A program made the translations under genes and the position numbers. A stretch of DNA of 64,000 nt from NCBI RefSeq assembly GCF_902459465.1, contig NC_047065.1, forward strand, positions 12,687,634-12,751,633, read 5' to 3'. The number at the start of each line of letters is the position of its first letter. The first letter of the stretch is position 1. The stretch comes from Asterias rubens. Lineage: Eukaryota; Echinodermata; Asteroidea; Forcipulatida; Asteriidae. This document shows positions 1 to 10,800 of the stretch, one piece after another. A model generated the notes under the pieces. It worked only from the letters and a program-made list of their open reading frames with translations, was not told the origin of the DNA and did no database searches.

Positions 1-372
1 GTCAACTGAGCTCAAAACTATTTTAATGCAACACTTAAAAATCCATTGCGGAAATTGTCATTTTATTTTAATTTTGTGAAACGATAACTCGACCTCAATT
101 CACGGAAATTGCCGACTAGGGAGATGGGTTGAAACTAATTAAAATCAAGCCTTGTTCCCAGTGGTGTATGATCGTGCCGTACTACTTTATCCCATGCCTT
201 ACTTGATCATAATGCCAGGCGCTTGTTTTTTTTTTTTTCGAGTTTGGCTCTGAGTTTGGTAGCTCCTTTTCCTTGGAATCAAAGAAAAGACGGCTACAAG
301 CATTTATAAAATGCAACTTACTCTGGCAAAACCTTCAATTTTGACTCGATTCCAAAAGTGAGATTTTTGGTA
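1..372 (+). repeat. Left arm of a ~5.4 kb inverted repeat
   Basis: This sequence returns in reverse complement at 5035-5404 with only a few substitutions and a poly-T length difference. The arm runs into the window edge, so its true outer end may lie to the left. It contains no recognisable coding sequence. Confidence 0.9.
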
Positions 373-742
373 TCTATCGTGAAAAGTTTTTTTCGCAACC
401 GCGTATCAGAATGGTTATATTCCGGTCTAGAGAAAATTACTCAATTGTTGACCTTTCGTGGCTTTTGCTCATGATAGTTATTGGTGAAAAGTTGTGGGTT
501 TTTGACAAAGTAATGTCTGAAATAGATTCTATGGAAATTTGAAGTGTCGGGGGGCCTTCTCACGCACGAGGCAACTTTTACAGGCAACCAACTTCAGAGC
601 AAGCTGAAGGACCGCTTGGTAGCACATGAGTGACTTTACAAACAATGTCTTACGATCCGAGGAATCATAACGGGAACATTCCAACGTGAATTGAATTTTT
701 TTTTAGTGGAACTTGTTTCTTGGAAATGTCCTTGTGTGACAT

Positions 743-1287
743 GGGCCCAATTTCATAGAGCTGCTTAAAGGCAGTGGACACTATTGGTAATTGTCAATGA
801 CTAGCCTTCACAGTTGGTGTATCTCAACATATGCATAAAATTACAAACCTGTGAAAATTTGAGCTCAATCGGTCATTGAACTTGCGAGATAATAATGAAA
901 GAAAAAAACACCCTTGTCACACAAAGTTGTGTGCGTTTAGATGGTCGATTGCGAGACCTCAAGCTCTAAACTTGAGGTCTCGAAATCAAATTCATGAAAA
1001 ATTACTTCTTTCTCGAAAACTATGGCACTTCAGAGGGAGCTGTTTCTCACAATATTTTATACCATCAACATCTCCCCATTACTCGTCACCAAGAAAGGTT
1101 TTTATGCTAATAATTATTTTGAGTAATTACCAATAGTGTCCACTGCCTTTAAGCACAAAAACAAGAATAAGGTTACCAGCCAAGATACCATGTTATATAG
1201 AATTTGTGAATGGTATCCTGCTCATTGTTGCTAAGCAGGGTATTTTTAAGCAGTTTTCTGCTTAGGCGACTCTATGCAATTGGGCCC
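743..1287. mobile_element. Hairpin MITE (GGGCCCAATTTCATAG family) split by a family-A MITE
   Basis: The ends GGGCCCAATTTCATAGAGC (743) and CAATTGGGCCC (to 1287) are inverted repeats. A family-A element (769-1148) is inserted in it with TTAA on both sides; removing it restores GAGCTGCTTAAGCACAAA as in other copies of this family. Confidence 0.8.
769..1148 (+). mobile_element. Family-A MITE, full length (TTAA target duplication)
   Basis: A 380 bp element. The left end is AGGCAGTGGACACTATTGGT and the right end is its inverted repeat, flanked by TTAA (765-768 and 1149-1152). It is non-coding. The TTAA duplication fits the piggyBac superfamily, which is inference. Confidence 0.85.
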
Positions 1288-2253
1288 TAGCCTTAATGGC
1301 ACTGAAGCGATTGTTTTGAAATTGTCGTGTCTAATTATTTTTTGGTACAACTTTAATTTTGATTTTTTGATCTTAGTTTCTTTCTTCTTTATTAGTAGAC
1401 GCTCGCTTCTAAATAATAGATCAGAGTCAAATGTGCAATTTATGAAAATCAAATAGTATTTTAGGAATACAGAATCTGCTTTTTCAGTGGAAATCTAAAG
1501 GGATTATTTTGTCGACGTGCAGATGAAGAATTTTGCAATTGTCTTAATCATTGTACAATGGAATGCGGGGTCGAGAATGACTGTTTTTTGTTTTATTTTG
1601 GGGTGTTTTTTTTCCTGAAAATGTGAGACGGTTGGTAGTCTGTGGGGTTTGAATATTAACCACGGAATGCTGTTATAGATGTTGATATGCTTGTTATAAA
1701 TTGTTCCATTGTATATATAAAATAATACCTGTACATGTAAAACAAGTCTTTGTAGCTGAATTTAGTGACAACTTAAAAATTAGAAGTAGATGTATACATG
1801 TTTAATAACCCCGTGGGGATTTGGCTATAAGCCCGTAAACCCATTTCAAAAATTATAATGCAAATTGTGGAGCCTGTAGTGAATAATGACAATATTATTG
1901 ATAATAATTTCCTTACAGATTGTTTTTTTTCTGTTTTTTGTTTTTGGTTCCTATCATTTTCCTCAATTAATTTCATTTTAAGTCACATGGAGAAATAAAT
2001 TATGTAATGCAATGCATGCCACAATCGAATGAAGTTATGCACTAATTTATTTGATAGAGTACTGTTGTTCACTGGTTTACATATTTGCGTTGTCCAATGC
2101 ATATTCAAAAATACTATAAATAATTACACTTAAGTATTTTTTACAGTACAGGGAAACGTATCCATTTACTCTTGAACCCTAATCCTCTGCTCAATATGAC
2201 ATAGGAAGTCCCAAGGCCTTGCCAGTTATTCTTCCCAAAACACCCCTGCTTGC

Positions 2254-2866
2254 TTAAGTCGAGTGATGTCCTCGAATCACGATGGTTCCCCAAGCCTTTC
2301 TGTCCCCCATTGCTGACTTGAAATCTGCTGATTCAAGTCGTGTATCCATTTTAAGAATATCGCGTAAGTTCAAGCCGATCTACCAGGTTTCCTCCTCCAA
2401 TGCCTATAGGGGTCCACAGAACAATAATGGACACTCGTTCGTCTTTGCTTCTGTAGCAGTGGCCAGCAAAACACATCCTTCTCTGTCTGTTTTTTGCTGA
2501 GAGTTTAGATAGGTCCCCATATAGGACTTTGTCGTTCATATGTTGACTCCAGTGGATGTTAAGAGCTTTTCTTACTAGCCTTGTGTAGCACCCATTTGTC
2601 TGCTTTTCCAGTTTTGGAGTAAGAGTCCATGCCTCAAAGCCGTACAACAGCACAAACTCTACTGTTGCAAGGAAGAGGCGCTCCTTGAGCCTTCTAGGAA
2701 GGTTTGATTTCCACATTTTGGTGAGCTTATTAAAACACCCCCACACACCAGTGCAGTTTTCCATACGTCCTGTTGTCTTGTGGATTTTCCCCCAAATTTG
2801 AGACCCTGAGACACTCAAAGAGAATAAATCATTTACCTCAAATAAACATTGTGGTCTTAAAGACAT
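2254..2866 (-). pseudogene. C-terminal fragment of a LINE (non-LTR retrotransposon) ORF2, frameshifted
   Basis: The minus strand encodes about 171 aa with the late reverse-transcriptase and post-RT signature of invertebrate LINEs: RLFLATVEFVLLYGFEAWT, then WSQHMNDKVLYGDLSKLS and RRMCFAGHCYRSKDE. A frameshift near 2375 moves the end into another frame (DILKMDTRLESADF...GHHST, stop at 2254). It is 5'-truncated and disrupted, so not functional. A family-A MITE abuts the truncated end. Confidence 0.85.
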
Positions 2867-3189
2867 TGGACACTATTGGCAATTGTCAAAGACCAGTCTT
2901 CTCACTCGGTGTATCTCAACATTCATATGCATAACATAACAAACCTGTGAAAATTCGAGCTCAATTGGTCGTCGAAGTTGCAAGATAATAATGAAAGAAA
3001 AAACACCCGTCACACAAAATTGTGTGCACTCTCAGATGCTAGATGTCGAGACCTCAAAATATAAATCAGAGGGAACCAAACCATTTCTCACAATGTGTTA
3101 TACTATATCAAACTCTCCCCATTACTAGTTACAAAGTAAGGTTTGCTAATAATTATTTCGAGTAATATTACCAATAGTGTCCACTGCCA
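2861..3189 (+). mobile_element. Family-A MITE with internal deletion
   Basis: Ends match family A (left AGACATTGGACACTATTGG, right CCAATAGTGTCCACTGCC) with TTAA at both sides; about 50 bp shorter than full length. Confidence 0.8.
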
Positions 3190-4266
3190 TTAACAAATGA
3201 AAGTTACAGGGTTTTTAAAAGTATTAAAGTTCTCATTTATTTCTTAACAAATTTCATTTTATTTGTTGATAAAAATAATTTACAAATTTGTTAGCAATGA
3301 TAAAACAGTTGAGTCAATTCACTTTGACCAAACAACACAAGAATACTTACTCATCTTTTAGAACTCTGTATGCAAAATTTGAAGTTTAGACACCCCTTTT
3401 TACTCCCCAATTGAATCCGCTCGAAGTGTGAGCGAAGTTAAATTCTAATTGTAAACCACAAGGGAAACTGACTAGGTAAATTTTAAATGATTTGGGGTTG
3501 AACAAAAACAATTCTATATCCATAAAAAAAACCTTGGTGTGATCCCTGGCTTCACGGCAGCTAACGGTTGTGTGGGTTCTGACTGGCACCCTGGAACAGA
3601 GATATTGACAAAATAGAAAGACCACCATCATGTAGGGCCAACCATGGAGGAAGGAAGAGAAGGAGCTCGAACGAAGGGACTTCAAAAGTCGAACCCGTGG
3701 TACCGCGGTCGTTTAACGACACCTCGTAATCACCCACATACCTTAAACAGACAATGGGCGACCTGGCATATGTGAGTTTGCGCATGCGCACTTGGTTCTT
3801 CACTCAACTATGGTGTCGTATGTCGTATGGATATAATACAGAAAAAACTACTTTTTTGAGACCTGATAAAAATTGTGTACGCTTGTGCTCACCAAATCGA
3901 AAAACACAATTGAATACCAACCACCCTCGTGTGCTAATACCCAAATTTTGAACGACCGCTAGTGGACGGAAAGTCACAAAAAAGTAAAAATATGCCATGA
4001 TGTTTCCGTGAAACACCACAAACGGTAAATGAAAGGTGTATATTCACAATTCTTGTCTCCAATGATTCAACTTTACACGCAGGCAAGAGCGCAGACTGGC
4101 GGTACCACACGTTCTGTACAAAGAGATTTAATCCCACTCGTTAATCGGCCGTCCAGCTGGAGGTCTCCTATCTTTTTCCACTGGCCAGACGGGCATTGTC
4201 AGAGTATTCTTTTGTTACTCTGCGGTTTTGCGGGTCGTTCAAGCTCCTTCTCTTCCTTCCTCCATG

Positions 4267-4385
4267 GGCCAACTAAGGATAGCCCAGTTGGTAGGGCGTC
4301 GACACCTTCCCGAGGTCATAGTTTCAAATCTTGCTCTAGTAAATTTTTCTTTGTTGAAACCCAAACAAATCAAAGTTAAATTCAT
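4267..4385 (+). repeat. tRNA-derived SINE fragment (S3 type)
   Basis: It has a box-A-like GCCCAGTTGGTAGGGC and a box-B-like GTTTCAAATC, followed by the CTTTGTTGAAACCCAAA body seen again at 36394-36545. Confidence 0.55.
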
Positions 4386-4864
4386 ATAATCTTACTAAAA
4401 TTCTCTTTTTATCTAGCGTCTTCTTCTCTCATCATTGAATAATTTACCAAGGCATTTTCATAAAAATACAAAAAATTACATCATCCATATTTGAAGAACT
4501 TATCAATATTTTGGCAGAATTTTGGCAGAATCAATCACCTTTTCATTTATAGTTCAGGTATCAACAGTTTCAGATGACCTCATTGATGAATGAAACATGC
4601 TCATTACAAAAACAAATAGTGACATTGGAACGTCTCTTTTTTTTCTTTTCTTTTTTTCACAAAATGGGATGTCCTCTTCATTACTAATGGAGCCTTTCAA
4701 AAGTAAGGCCACTCTAGGCGCAATAGAAAGTTCTTGTTGGCCTGCAATCCATTGGACCATCAGAGGGTTCAGTTAGACTGCTGACCTTTCCCTTCACTGA
4801 GCTGTAGCAACAATCGAGGCACTGCGTTTCTTGAGTCGTCGATTTTATATCTGGATTTAGTCTG

Positions 4865-7800
4865 TCATTTTGATTTGTGTTTTCCTTTCTTACTCTTTGG
4901 CCCGTGCTCATCCTGAAAAAAAAATGTGAGAGTTGGAATTTACGACATACATGTTTTTATTTTTTTACTTTTTTTATTTTTTATATGCAAGTCGCCTGAC
5001 ACACAAGGCCTGAAGGCCACTTCAAGGTGTGGGCTACCAAAAATCTCACTTTTGGAATCGAGTCAAAATTGAAGGTTTTGCCAGAGTAAGTTGCATTTTA
5101 TAAATGCTTGTAGCCGTCTTTTCTTTGATTCCAAGGAAAAGGAGCTACCAAACTCAGAGCCAAACTCGAAAAAAAAAACCAAGCGCCTGGCATTATGATC
5201 AAGTAAGGCATGGGATAAAATAGTACGGCACGATCATACACCACTGGGAACAAGGCTTGATTTTAATTAGGTTCAACCCATCTCCCTAGTAGGCAATTTC
5301 CGTGAATTGAGGTCGAGTTATCGTTTCACAAAATTAAAATAAAATGACAATTTCCGCAATGGATTTTTAAGTGTTGCATTAAAATAGTTTTGAGCTCAGT
5401 TGACTTTAAATTTATAATAACGTTAACCCTGCAGATACATCACAACACCATTTATTTAAAAGGCTGTGTAGATACATACACATTTTTTATATTCAAAATT
5501 ACCAGTATGTGAAATTCACTAACCATATCTTGGGCTTTCTTCCCATTCGTTTTAAAAGACATTTTTAAAAGGTCATTAATTCATCTTCTATCTAGATTTA
5601 GACTGTAATGTTTTGGTATGCAAATCATGTTGTAATTAATTCTTATTGGTCAGTTTTTTGTGACTGAAAACTGTCGGTCCAACCAATCAGAAGGGGGCTG
5701 AGAAAGAAAAGTCCAGGCCAGAAACTACACAATGGCCATGACTTGTTTTTAATTTAATTTTTGTTATGCAAGTCGCCTGACACACAAGGCCTGAAGGCCA
5801 CTTCAAGGTGTGGGCTACAATTATTTGTTTCCAGAGGCCATTGCCACCTACTCTTAGGGCTGAAACAGGGTTACCCCTTTCACAGTCCATACGAATGTAG
5901 GCTTGGGTATCTTCAATTGGAAGCCTAGCCGGTAGAGCAGAAAGCACCACCTCCCCAATTTTATGTAGCAAGTGTCACGACTGGGATCCGAACCCACACC
6001 CTGCTGATCAAACACCAGTGCTTAAATCCGGTGCTCTTAACCGCTCGGTTATGACACTGGGTATGTTCAGACAGCGTACTAACTTTTTAGACCCGAACCG
6101 GTTTAACTTTTACGAGCAGCGGGGGGTGGTCGTAAAAGTAAAAAACCCTTGCGTTCAGACAGCACAGAGTTAAACCCGATCCGGTTTATCTTCGGTTTTA
6201 AGAGGTCAAAGTAGACGCGACCCCGTTGCTCTAACATCCGGTTTTATTCATCAGATTCACGCACCGAGCATGCCGATATACTGAGTGCCCCATGCCCTGG
6301 ATGATCATCAGGACATATTATTGGATATTAAGTTGCGATCTCTCAAAAGTTGGTGCCGCGATTTTTATTCCGATTCGTTCATAAACACATTCACACGTGC
6401 AAGTTACGTAAATACATGTACTTTGCAGTATTTTCCCAACTTCCCAACAACGTGGTGATATTGCTGGCGTAGGGAATTTCCCCTACACACAGCCTCGCAC
6501 CCACTGCAGTTCATTCTCCTAGATTGAAAGTACAGCACGCTAGTAACGGTGACGGCAATAGAAAGGCACATCCACGGGATCGGTGATGGATAACTATGGG
6601 ATATCAAAGAGTGATCACTATGGGATGGCAGCGCAGTGCATGTGAGAAGCATTACAAAGTATGCTTCTTCGCTGCGCTCGTAGTATACGCATGAAAAACA
6701 GTTCCAATTTATTGTAGGACACTCAACAAAAAAAGCTTGGAAAATTTAGTTTCAGAATTTAATAAATCATGGGCGTGGGCCTGTGTTAAACTGCAAACAC
6801 CGATCGAGAGGGTTTCGCCAACTCGGTAAGCGGCAAGGAAGTAATATAAATACTCGGTGCTTTTTGGCATCAGAGGCAACAGAAACCGTATACAAGCACT
6901 CCGGGTCCCGGGCGTGTGCATTGAACCACACAATGGGTCGTCCGTTGCGAGTTAAAACCGGATGTCATTCTGTCCACACGCAGTGTTAAAAGATAAACCC
7001 GAACTGGTTTAGACTTAGACCACCTCGCTGGACGGTTTAAGTTTTGGGGTTTAAACCCGATCCGGTCTAACTTTATTTGCGTTCAGACGCACAAAAGTTG
7101 AACCCGAACCGGTCTAAGTGGACTTAGACCAACTTTAGTACGGCGTGTGAACGACCTCACTGCCACATGTATACTCATACTATGCTTTTATGTAGACTTG
7201 CTTTGTGTGATTAGCACTCATAAACTCCCACTGGGTGGCATCCAATATCATCCACACTTAAATTAAGTATCAGTCATTCTAATCCATATGGATGAAATCG
7301 AATGGTCAGACAGTATGAGGGTTGACTGTGTACTTGGTAGATGCATTCGTCACTCGATATCATATAGCAGGCTGGAGTAGTGTATAATCATTCTAAACTG
7401 TGGGGATGATATTGAATGGTCAGACAGTAGGAGGGTTGACTGTGTACTTGGTAGATGCGTTCAATCAAGATACCATATTGTAGGCTGGCATAGTGTATCA
7501 TTCTAAATCATACGGATGAAATCAATCGGTCAGGCTGGCATAGTGTATCTATTATTCTAAACTGTGGGGATGATATTGAATGGTCAGACAGTAGGAGGGT
7601 TGACTGAGTACAGTGTAGATGCAATCACCACATGACATCATATTGCAGGCTGGCATAGTTTATCTATCATTTCTAGTTAGGTTAAGGTGAGATCATATAC
7701 CTTATGTATGAATCCGTGCTCTTGTAGTGTGTTACGTGCTGCATTATTGATGTGTTTGAAGCGATCTGGACCTAGCATGATACCCCCAAACCACCTAGTC

Positions 7801-10800
7801 ACAATCACCACCACATTCCTTACATCCAAGATCTGAAACATAACACACATTGCATGGAGTTAACGACCCACATAAATAGGACACCAGTTTTTAAAAAGAA
7901 AAGGACTGACAACATTTTGACATCAGCAATTTAGAGTTGCCTCTGTGAAGCTCATGCTTATCAAGTTCTTACAAGTCCAGGGAAATTCTTTTTGTCTAAA
8001 ATACTATCGAAGTTCGAAAAACAGTATTTGGAGATATGCTTTAGATAATGTGACCTATGTTTACATTCAAACCGCCCTCTGTTGACAAAACACTGTATAC
8101 TTCACGTTTCGCCGCGCAAAAAGATCCAAAAGATTACATACACTTTCTAGCTGGCTGCCTAAACACAAAGGTTTTGCCCGGTGGTATGCGCGCGAATCAT
8201 GTTATGGTTTTTGAGTGACGTCAGAGGTCACATCGTCTTTTCTTAACCAGTTGTGGAAACATAGGGTTGTCAGGTCACACAGCAATCACCAACAACTCAA
8301 CGACCAGGTAATTGAAATGAGCCAAGATTTATTGTCCTGTTCCTTCCATTATTTGGGCCTCTGGGTACGTACCCTACCAAGACATACTTCCTAAATAATT
8401 CTTAGGAGGATATGGGGATCCTTGTGGTTTATGAGTGTATTCCTCTTTTGGGAACTTATTACTTAATTACCTCCATAAGATGAAGTAATCTTGGGCCGGC
8501 TGCTGCTTCTCCATCATTGTCACAATCTTGTAGAAAGATTCCTCGATCCTCACAATATATCCTAAGAAACACATCAAAACACAGAAAAATTTAGCGCAGT
8601 TACGATAATCCAGAGGTCAGTGGTTCAAGTCCTACTCCGGTCTATTTTTTCTTTGTTCAGAACCTCACTAATTAAAACTTACCCCGTCAGTTTCCATTGC
8701 AGTTTATTACTTGAAACCAAATAATAATTTTGCGTTAAACAAAGAAAAAATGTACTGATTGGATATTAAACCTGTGACTTTCAGATTAATGTGTCGACGC
8801 TCCACCAACTGAGCTATCAAGTCAAAAAGTTGGTGGTCTTCCTATTTGTCAAGATATACAGACCTGGCACCCCCACAAATATATTGACAAAATACATGTA
8901 GGGAGACAGCCTAACATTAGGGCTAGAGTAGCTCCAAACTTCATAAAAAACCTTTTAGTTCATAATGTTTTTATCAAACATTTTTTCTAAACACCTGTAT
9001 CTCACTGAATAGGTAAATCAAGCTTGGACTATTGATATAAGTAAAACAGAAAACCGTTTGAAAATCTTTTTTTACTAATTCCCCCCAGTTGAATTTGAGA
9101 ACAATATTATCAAATTCAACTGGGGGGAATTAGTAAAAAAAGATTTTGACTGAACCTTCTTTTTAACCAAAGTGTGAAAACAAATTAAAAAACATTTCTC
9201 ACAATCCATCTCACCTGTATGCCTGAATGTTATGGCAAGCGTTGGCGATCTTTCTGTTTTCTAAGAGTTTCCTTCGAACCTGTGCAACCTGCAAGAACAA
9301 TTTGTTCAGTATTTCAATAACACTATTGGTAATTGTCAAAGACCAGTCTTCCCACTTGCTGTATCTCAACATATACATAAAATATCAAACCTGTGAAAAT
9401 TTGAGCTCAATTGGTCGTCGAAGTTGCGAGATAATAATGAAAGAAAAAACACCCTTGTCACACGGAGTTGTGTGCTTTCAGATGCTTGATTTTGAGACCT
9501 CAAATTCTAAATCTGAGGTCTCGAAATCAAATTCATGGAAAATTACTTCTTTCTTGAAAACTACATTACTACAGAGGGAGCCGCTTCTCAAAATGTTTTA
9601 TACTATCAACCTCTCCCCATTACTCGTTACCAAGTTAGATTTTATGATAATAATTATTTTGAGTAATTACCAGTAGTGTCCACTGCCTTATAAAGAAGAT
9701 AGTATCTATAAAGAAGATAATTATCCTATAATATACCATTCTCTGTACTACCATGACCTCTGATGACCTCTCACTTACTTGTTGTACTGTGCTGATTGGA
9801 GCAGCCAGATGGGCTTGGAACGTACTCCTTCTATCGGAGATGGGTTCTCCGTGTAGGATTGGAGGTATCTCACAATCCAAGACATCGGCACTTGAGGAGA
9901 AGATAACGTTTGATTCTACCTCAGATGAAATCAATGATTCCTCATCCTCAAATGCATCTTCTAAAAAGAAAAAAAAAGGAGCTCTATCGATCGTGCCTTT
10001 TTTTACCAATTTTGTCATAATAATTTGGGGGGCTAATCATCCTTACTCGAAGCTAGAGCTGAATTGCGAAGGACGCGGCTACAACGTGTTCGAGAAGCAG
10101 ACATGCAAGGGCGCCTTCAGCTGCCAGCCACATCAACCCATTATGACCACAAAGCACAGCCAAGACTGAAAGTGTTTGATTTTTCCCAAGGGAGGAAAAC
10201 CGGATAGTCTGGAAAACCCTTGTAATGGTCCGACTTTGAATTTGAAACACTAATAATAAATAATAATAATAACCCGTTTTTATATAGCGCTTTTCACACC
10301 CGGAGGACGTCCCAAAGCGCTTCACATTATTACCCCTGGTCACTGGGCCTTAATTCACTCCTTAAACCATCTCAGCTCCCTGGTGGGGAGTATGCAGCCT
10401 GTGCAACATTAATATGCACTACTCGGCTAAATCAATCACAAGAACCATCTCTGCCCTCACAGGTACCCATTTACCCCTGGGTGGAGAGAAGCAATTATAG
10501 TTAAGTGTCTTGCTCAGGGACACAAGTGTCACGACCGGGATTCAAACCCACACTCTGCTGAACAGAAGCATCAGAGCTTGAATTCGGTGCTCTTATCCGC
10601 TCGGCTACTTTTGTGTAGACCTGAAATTTCGTTTTTGAGAGGGCACGGACATTTCCATTATGCAAAGTACACTTCCATTAGAAAATCTCCAAGTGGCCCG
10701 CTCTTATCCTTGTTGTGTGATGTGGCCGAGTGGTCTACTGCATAGGACTCGGCTTCTTATCATTAAATTATCATTGAATTATCGAAGTATGTGGGTGCGA

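Larger units (their letters stand above)
373..4864. other. Gene-free interior of the inverted-arm segment, 3' of IMPACT
   Basis: Beyond the listed mobile elements (545-1287, 2254-3189, 4267-4385) no gene is visible. The part just below 4865 may be IMPACT 3' UTR. The stretch 545-720 resembles a hairpin element seen whole at about 44303-44493. 3470-3700 has SINE-like sequence related to the 4267 copy. 1290-2250 is AT-rich without recognised content. Confidence 0.6.

Noticed and set aside
4714-4911. 65-codon minus-strand ORF starting MSTGQRVRKEN
   Set aside because: It overlaps the IMPACT terminal exon in another frame; the spliced frame gives the expected basic tail and stop.
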